In this document: in pieces, positions 60,548 to 64,000 of the stretch
How positions within the stretch are numbered: position 1 is the first letter of the stretch
Layout of the letters: each line of letters starts with the position of its first letter
From: an uncultured Lachnospiraceae bacterium
GTDB taxonomy: Bacteria > Bacillota > Clostridia > Lachnospirales > Lachnospiraceae
Reading direction: 5' to 3'
Length of the DNA: 64,000 bases
Assembly: GCA_905235745.1 (NCBI GenBank)
Contig: CAJOMN010000005.1
Location: forward strand, 19,123-83,122
Program-made: the position numbers and the translations under genes
The notes under the pieces: generated by a model
Databases searched by the model: none
The model's input: only the letters and a program-made list of their open reading frames with translations
Told to the model about the DNA's origin: nothing

Positions 60548-60952
60548 TTACTGGTAATAATCGCTATGAATATATCCATTTATCCAGTTACCCGTGATAA
60601 TGTCAGTTCCTCCTGCTGTAACCCATGGATAGATTCCTGCTGGTTGCATAAACGGAACTTCTATTAGTTGTCCATTTGCGAATTTTCCTATTATTGAATA
60701 ATTCAACCCCGGACCACTTCTGACGTTCAAATTACTACCATCCGTGACCACATGATACATATATCTGGTATTACCATTCTTTGATGCTTTCTCACTGGCA
60801 CGCTTATCCAGTTCTAGTCTTCCTCCATCAACATTAATAACTCGGGGAACTCCATCTTCCTTGCCCACAGAATAATCAGCCGCTAGACAAGGCGTTAAAC
60901 TCATTCCTAAAACAAGCGCTACAACACTTACAGCAATTCCAAATTTCTTCAT
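60548..60952 (-). CDS. Secreted SH3-domain protein
   Basis: 134 residues. A signal peptide (KKFGIAVSVVALVLGMSLTPCLAA, cleavage near residue 25) precedes a bacterial SH3 domain: GSNLNVRSGPGLNYSIIGKFANGQLIEV ... WINGYIHSDYY. Such domains bind peptidoglycan peptides. It is 15 bp downstream of the BlaR1-like gene on the same strand and may report on or respond to wall stress, which is inference. No enzymatic domain is attached. Confidence 0.8.
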   Translation of the reverse strand: MKKFGIAVSVVALVLGMSLTPCLAADYSVGKEDGVPRVINVDGGRLELDKRASEKASKNGNTRYMYHVVTDGSNLNVRSGPGLNYSIIGKFANGQLIEVPFMQPAGIYPWVTAGGTDIITGNWINGYIHSDYYQ

Positions 60953-60967
60953 TATTCTACCTCACTT

Positions 60968-62935
60968 TCATAAATGCTTAAACTCAATCTTTTCATTACG
61001 CCAATAACTATACACACCATCATTCACGCTGAGCCCAAGATCGACACTTTTTCTATTATTGTTTATGTCTTCTATAAACTCGTATTTCCCTGCCCAACTT
61101 ATTCTTACAAACCTACAGGAATTCCCTTTTTCAACAAACCCATATATCATATCATTATCAATTGCTCCATAGTTGACTATTTCACCTCCATTCTCCTTCA
61201 CGTCGTACAAAATCACTGAATCCGTTTTGTCCCACTCTTTTTCATAGATATTTGAATCCTTATCTTTGTAGACTATACCTCTAGAACAGATAAGGATGTC
61301 AGCAAGACAGTCATCAATTGTTTCCTCGATAGTACCATTTTCTACATCGAAGACACCTATCCTATAGTCACCTGCATAAAAAACCAGTTTGCCAAATTCA
61401 AAATAAGCGTTTATAAACCCAAATGGAAAGCCTATAATATCATCTATTTCACGGTATCTTTCTATGTCTTGGAACACTTTGTTCTCCGAGAGATCCTGTT
61501 TTCTCACACCACTATCATCAACGGTGTATGAATCACATCCGTCAGAGCGTTCTAAATACAGAATAGAATCATTGGTATATATATTGGAGCAAAGCCACAT
61601 ATCATCTGACCATTCAACAATCTCTTCTTCCTGTCCTGAATCTATATTAAGCCGAAGTATTCCTCCTGCTGTATCCTTATCCGAAGGGAAGCGCAAATAA
61701 TACAGATAGCCTCTATCAACATTCCCGAGACGTGCATAACCATCCGCAAGTACTTCTGAAGCCTTCAGGCTCTTGTCCAGTCTCTTAACCGCATCTGTAT
61801 CCGAATAATAATAGTAACCGTCATAATATTTCACAGTATTATAATAATTACCGCTCGTATCGACTATTTCCAGCATTTCAACAGTTGGAACTGCATCATC
61901 TGAAAGTTCTTTTGTCTCTTTTGATGTCTTTTCATCTGTGATCACATCTGTCTTAACCGGCGCTTCATCTTCAAAAGTATCGTTCCTTGTAACAACAAAT
62001 GAGAATCCGGTAACAAAAAGCATACATAAAAGTGCTGCTATAACTACGACCATACGGTTCACTGTCACACTTGAAATACTATCAATCCGTTCCCTCATCC
62101 TTCTCATACTTGAGGACATGGATGTAGTTGAGGCAGCTGACAATCTTTTCCCCTTAAACCCGGCGATCATTATAAGAGTATGACTGTAGTCTGCTCTTTC
62201 GGCTTCCCCGAGGATCTTTAACACCTCTTCGTCACACGCGAGTTCACAGTCCCTTTTCATGTACTCGTTTGCGATCCACATAAAGGGGTTGTACCAATTT
62301 AGTGCAAGACAGACGTTTTTGACAATAACCCATATATGATCGTAATGCTTACTATGCACGTATTCGTGAACGATCATATGACGTAGCGCTTTCTGATCTC
62401 CGGTCATCGAAGTATTCAGATATATGCTTTTGCCAAACAGAAAAGGAGTTCCTATTCCTTCAAGAAGATACACCATTAATCCCGAGATCTTATCTTCTTC
62501 ATACGGAAGCCGGTTCTTCCTGCAAATGATGTACAAAACGATATTTGATATGAGGAAATATGCTAAAATCGACAACTGAACGATTCTTTTAACGTTACCC
62601 CATACTGTCATAATACTTATTTGGCGGGAAACCTGTGTTGAACCGTTATTATCGGCAACATACAATACCTGATCCGAAGTCTCATTTTCTACTCTGTTAC
62701 TGTCTTCAACGAAAACACCTTGTACCGGTTCAAACTTCGCGGAATCTACTATAACGCTTTTCGCCAGAGCGTCCACGCTGTAAAACCCAGGTATAGTTAT
62801 TACCGGCCAGAGAAGCATATAAACAGCAACAAAGATCCACAGGCTATACTGTGCTCTTCTTGATATATGATTCTTTGCAAGTTTTCTGATCAACAGAACA
62901 AACAGGACAAGAATCCCCGATTTTACTATCTCCAT
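60968..62935 (-). CDS. M56 (BlaR1/MecR1-type) metallopeptidase with propeller-like sensor
   Basis: 655 residues. Residues ~1-310 form the M56 membrane protease: several membrane helices, the zinc motif HEYVHSKHYDHIWV (~188) and LACDEEVLKIL with the third ligand region. A last membrane segment is at ~293-313 (VVVIAALLCMLFVTGFSFVV). The extracellular part (~345-655) is not a penicillin-binding domain; it has repeated YYSDTDAVKRLD, YLYYLRFPSD, ILYLERSDG and YGFVEKGNS strands, like DUF5050/beta-propeller domains. On sensing a signal the protease would inactivate the BlaI-like repressor encoded just before it (1-bp overlap). Confidence 0.85.
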   Translation of the reverse strand: MEIVKSGILVLFVLLIRKLAKNHISRRAQYSLWIFVAVYMLLWPVITIPGFYSVDALAKSVIVDSAKFEPVQGVFVEDSNRVENETSDQVLYVADNNGSTQVSRQISIMTVWGNVKRIVQLSILAYFLISNIVLYIICRKNRLPYEEDKISGLMVYLLEGIGTPFLFGKSIYLNTSMTGDQKALRHMIVHEYVHSKHYDHIWVIVKNVCLALNWYNPFMWIANEYMKRDCELACDEEVLKILGEAERADYSHTLIMIAGFKGKRLSAASTTSMSSSMRRMRERIDSISSVTVNRMVVVIAALLCMLFVTGFSFVVTRNDTFEDEAPVKTDVITDEKTSKETKELSDDAVPTVEMLEIVDTSGNYYNTVKYYDGYYYYSDTDAVKRLDKSLKASEVLADGYARLGNVDRGYLYYLRFPSDKDTAGGILRLNIDSGQEEEIVEWSDDMWLCSNIYTNDSILYLERSDGCDSYTVDDSGVRKQDLSENKVFQDIERYREIDDIIGFPFGFINAYFEFGKLVFYAGDYRIGVFDVENGTIEETIDDCLADILICSRGIVYKDKDSNIYEKEWDKTDSVILYDVKENGGEIVNYGAIDNDMIYGFVEKGNSCRFVRISWAGKYEFIEDINNNRKSVDLGLSVNDGVYSYWRNEKIEFKHL

Positions 62936-63333
62936 CAGTTGTCTCCCCTTTTCTTCTCCAACAACCTTATTAACTCATCTATATCCTCTTCGCTAAGATC
63001 GTCCTGTTCGATCATAGTGCTTACCATAAGGCCGACGTTGCCCTTGAATACTTTATTAAGAAAATTATTCTTTTCCTCTTTGACAGCATCCTTCTTCTCA
63101 ACATCGTGATAATATAGTTTTGCTTTTTCCCCGTCTTCATAATGGATTAGGCCTTTGCTCTCCATTCGTTTCAAAAGGGTTATCACTGTATGTTTGGTCC
63201 AACCGGTCTCCTCGTATAATGCTTTTGTGATCTGCATTATTGTCCGGGGTTCTTCGTCCCATATAAGGCTCATAATCTTCCATTCCGCATCTGATATTCT
63301 AATCATACTTTTCTCCAACAAAAGGGTTGACAT
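62935..63333 (-). CDS. BlaI/MecI family transcriptional repressor
   Basis: 132 residues, the family length. The N-terminal winged helix reads RISDAEWKIMSLIWDEEPRTIMQITKAL, then TGWTKHTVITLLKRMESKGLI; the C-terminal half is the dimerisation region ending in ELIRLLEKK. The family represses its own operon until cleaved by the partner M56 protease. The gene order repressor-protease on the minus strand, with a dyad at the promoter, is standard. No beta-lactamase gene is in view. Confidence 0.9.
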   Translation of the reverse strand: MSTLLLEKSMIRISDAEWKIMSLIWDEEPRTIMQITKALYEETGWTKHTVITLLKRMESKGLIHYEDGEKAKLYYHDVEKKDAVKEEKNNFLNKVFKGNVGLMVSTMIEQDDLSEEDIDELIRLLEKKRGDN

Positions 63334-63376
63334 CTGACTACCTAAGTGTATCAGTTGGGTGCACAGTTGTCAACCC
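63324..63376 (-). promoter_or_regulatory. Promoter and operator of the BlaI-BlaR1-like operon
   Basis: Read on the minus strand, TTGACA (63368-63373) and TACACT (63345-63350) are 17 bp apart. A 9-bp inverted repeat, GGGTTGACA (63324-63332) and TGTCAACCC (63368-63376), spans the promoter and start region. An inner dyad, CTGACTACC and GTGTATCAG (63333-63354), overlaps the -10 box and resembles BlaI-type half-sites. Confidence 0.65.
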
Positions 63377-63679
63377 ATATATGAATGGATGGATTTATTG
63401 CCTCAAATAATAATAAACAAACTAAAAACATACAAAAGAGAGGTGCTACCACCAACTCATTTTTCATTTGCTATATATTCTCAGTTCGTATCCATCCCCA
63501 TACTAATGTTCCTATTGCCTTGAGCACCGTGCGTGATAGCCAGGAGTTCACACAGACAATCCCCCGTACTAAAGGTCAAAAGGGACGGTTCTTTTTGTCA
63601 TCTTTCATAGAAACGTAGTTTGACCGTCTTTGGTTTTTCTTCCTGTTTGCTTTGTCTTGTGTTATCATAATATCGAATC
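63377..63679. other. Intergenic region without a supported gene
   Basis: About 300 bp between the repressor promoter and the nuclease gene. It contains the GGGACGGTT repeat element at 63575-63600 and otherwise only AT-rich, low-complexity DNA. Short open frames here have no ribosome site and no recognisable protein features. Confidence 0.6.
63575..63600. repeat. GGGACGGTT repeat element, second intact copy
   Basis: The element runs from GTCAAAAGGGACGGTT into CTTTTTGTCA, so its ends are weakly complementary. It shares GTCAAAnGGGACGGTT with 31870-31886 and the first part with 48117-48128. Confidence 0.6.
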
Positions 63680-64000
63680 ATGACACGAAAGGATCTACCG
63701 GCTCGATATATGTCAGACATTGAAAATGCCCTCAATCTTGAATATGACAAGAAACTCGATGCGCAGGCAAAGAAGATCATAGCGAACAGGAAGTTCCTTG
63801 CCCGTATACTCAAAGAGTATGTTCCGGAATTCCGTGATATTCCATATGAGGATATATGCGATAAGTATATTGAACCTAAGATCTATATCGGTGAGGCTGC
63901 AGTTGAGCGGGATCTGACCAATCCTTCGACAGATGTGGCTGATTCTGCCGAATCTGATACGATTGACGGTATAATGAACGAGGATACAACGGTTACCGAA
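63680..64000 (+). CDS. PD-(D/E)XK transposase-nuclease (Rpn-like), N-terminal part
   Basis: 107 codons are open from ATG 63680 to the window edge. The segment AQAKKIIANRKFLARILKEY followed by VPEFRDIPYEDICDKYIEPK matches the N-terminus of the Lachnospiraceae PD-(D/E)XK nuclease family transposases, which continue with a threonine-rich stretch and an EGT...YDI...NVEAQ catalytic domain. The end of the visible part (NEDTTVTE) fits just before that domain. No clear ribosome site precedes the ATG. The catalytic part lies outside the window. Confidence 0.65.
   Translation, partial: MTRKDLPARYMSDIENALNLEYDKKLDAQAKKIIANRKFLARILKEYVPEFRDIPYEDICDKYIEPKIYIGEAAVERDLTNPSTDVADSAESDTIDGIMNEDTTVTE

Noticed and set aside
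63385..63618. 77-codon plus-strand frame upstream of the nuclease gene
   Set aside because: No ribosome site, low-complexity composition, and it runs through the GGGACGGTT repeat.

Overview
The window looks like a chromosomal segment of an anaerobic Firmicute of the class Clostridia, most likely Lachnospiraceae. This rests on gene content rather than a phylogeny: a DUF6465-type KAPAKK protein, a DUF1846 protein, a DUF3160 lipoprotein, the uvrC-hprK-glk-murB-whiA-HPr order, LicD/MBOAT envelope genes and a partial Lachnospiraceae-type PD-(D/E)XK transposase-nuclease. Base composition by eye is intermediate in the core and clearly AT-richer between about 50.0 and 57.4 kb.

Layout. (1) 1-2.7 kb: end of a type II-A CRISPR-Cas locus (cas2 tail, csn2, leader, 13 identical repeats with 12 spacers), then a HicAB toxin-antitoxin pair and a 35-codon remnant of a phage terminase small subunit. 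(2) 2.7-12.8 kb: SGNH hydrolase, copper-type P-ATPase, PTS enzyme I, DUF1846 protein, sugar nucleotidyltransferase, and an MBOAT/SGNH O-acylation pair. (3) 12.9-21.1 kb: ftsH, uvrC, then hprK-glk-murB-whiA and an HPr paralogue whose phosphorylatable His15 is Glu while Ser46 is kept, i.e. a Crh-like regulator encoded with its kinase. (4) 21.1-28.1 kb: GNAT, degenerate GGDEF protein, a 96-bp tandem duplication, and a compact heptose cluster (epimerase, HddA kinase, HddC-GmhB fusion, GmhA isomerase, transaldolase). (5) 28.1-48.1 kb: mainly housekeeping, envelope and signalling genes (DUF6465, YbhJ-like aconitase, small alarmone synthetase, M23 peptidase, murA, HD-GYP, LicD fusion, GH3 beta-glucosidase, DUF3160, cyclophilin). 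(6) 48.1-59 kb: an IS-bounded accessory island. An orphan IS256-type terminus and an intact ISLre2 (with target duplication) lie on the left; an IS1182/IS5-like remnant and an intact IS256 lie on the right. Inside are a small membrane-protein module and a five-gene operon: C5 DNA methyltransferase, ThyX, HD phosphohydrolase, ORC/CDC6-like ATPase and an unrecognised alpha/beta protein. (7) 59-64 kb: secreted or hypothetical proteins, a BlaR1/BlaI-like pair whose sensor is a propeller-like domain, and the start of a PD-(D/E)XK transposase-nuclease.

Strongest candidates for something undescribed: the IS-bounded operon at 51.5-57.1 kb, which has the build of a conflict (anti-phage) system; and a composite non-coding element found twice (21.07-21.23 and 34.29-34.42 kb), made of a Shine-Dalgarno-like run, a perfect hairpin, a mini-ORF starting MKKY, and 11-bp-phased TATGAAY repeats. 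All functions are inferred from sequence read by eye; no database search was run.
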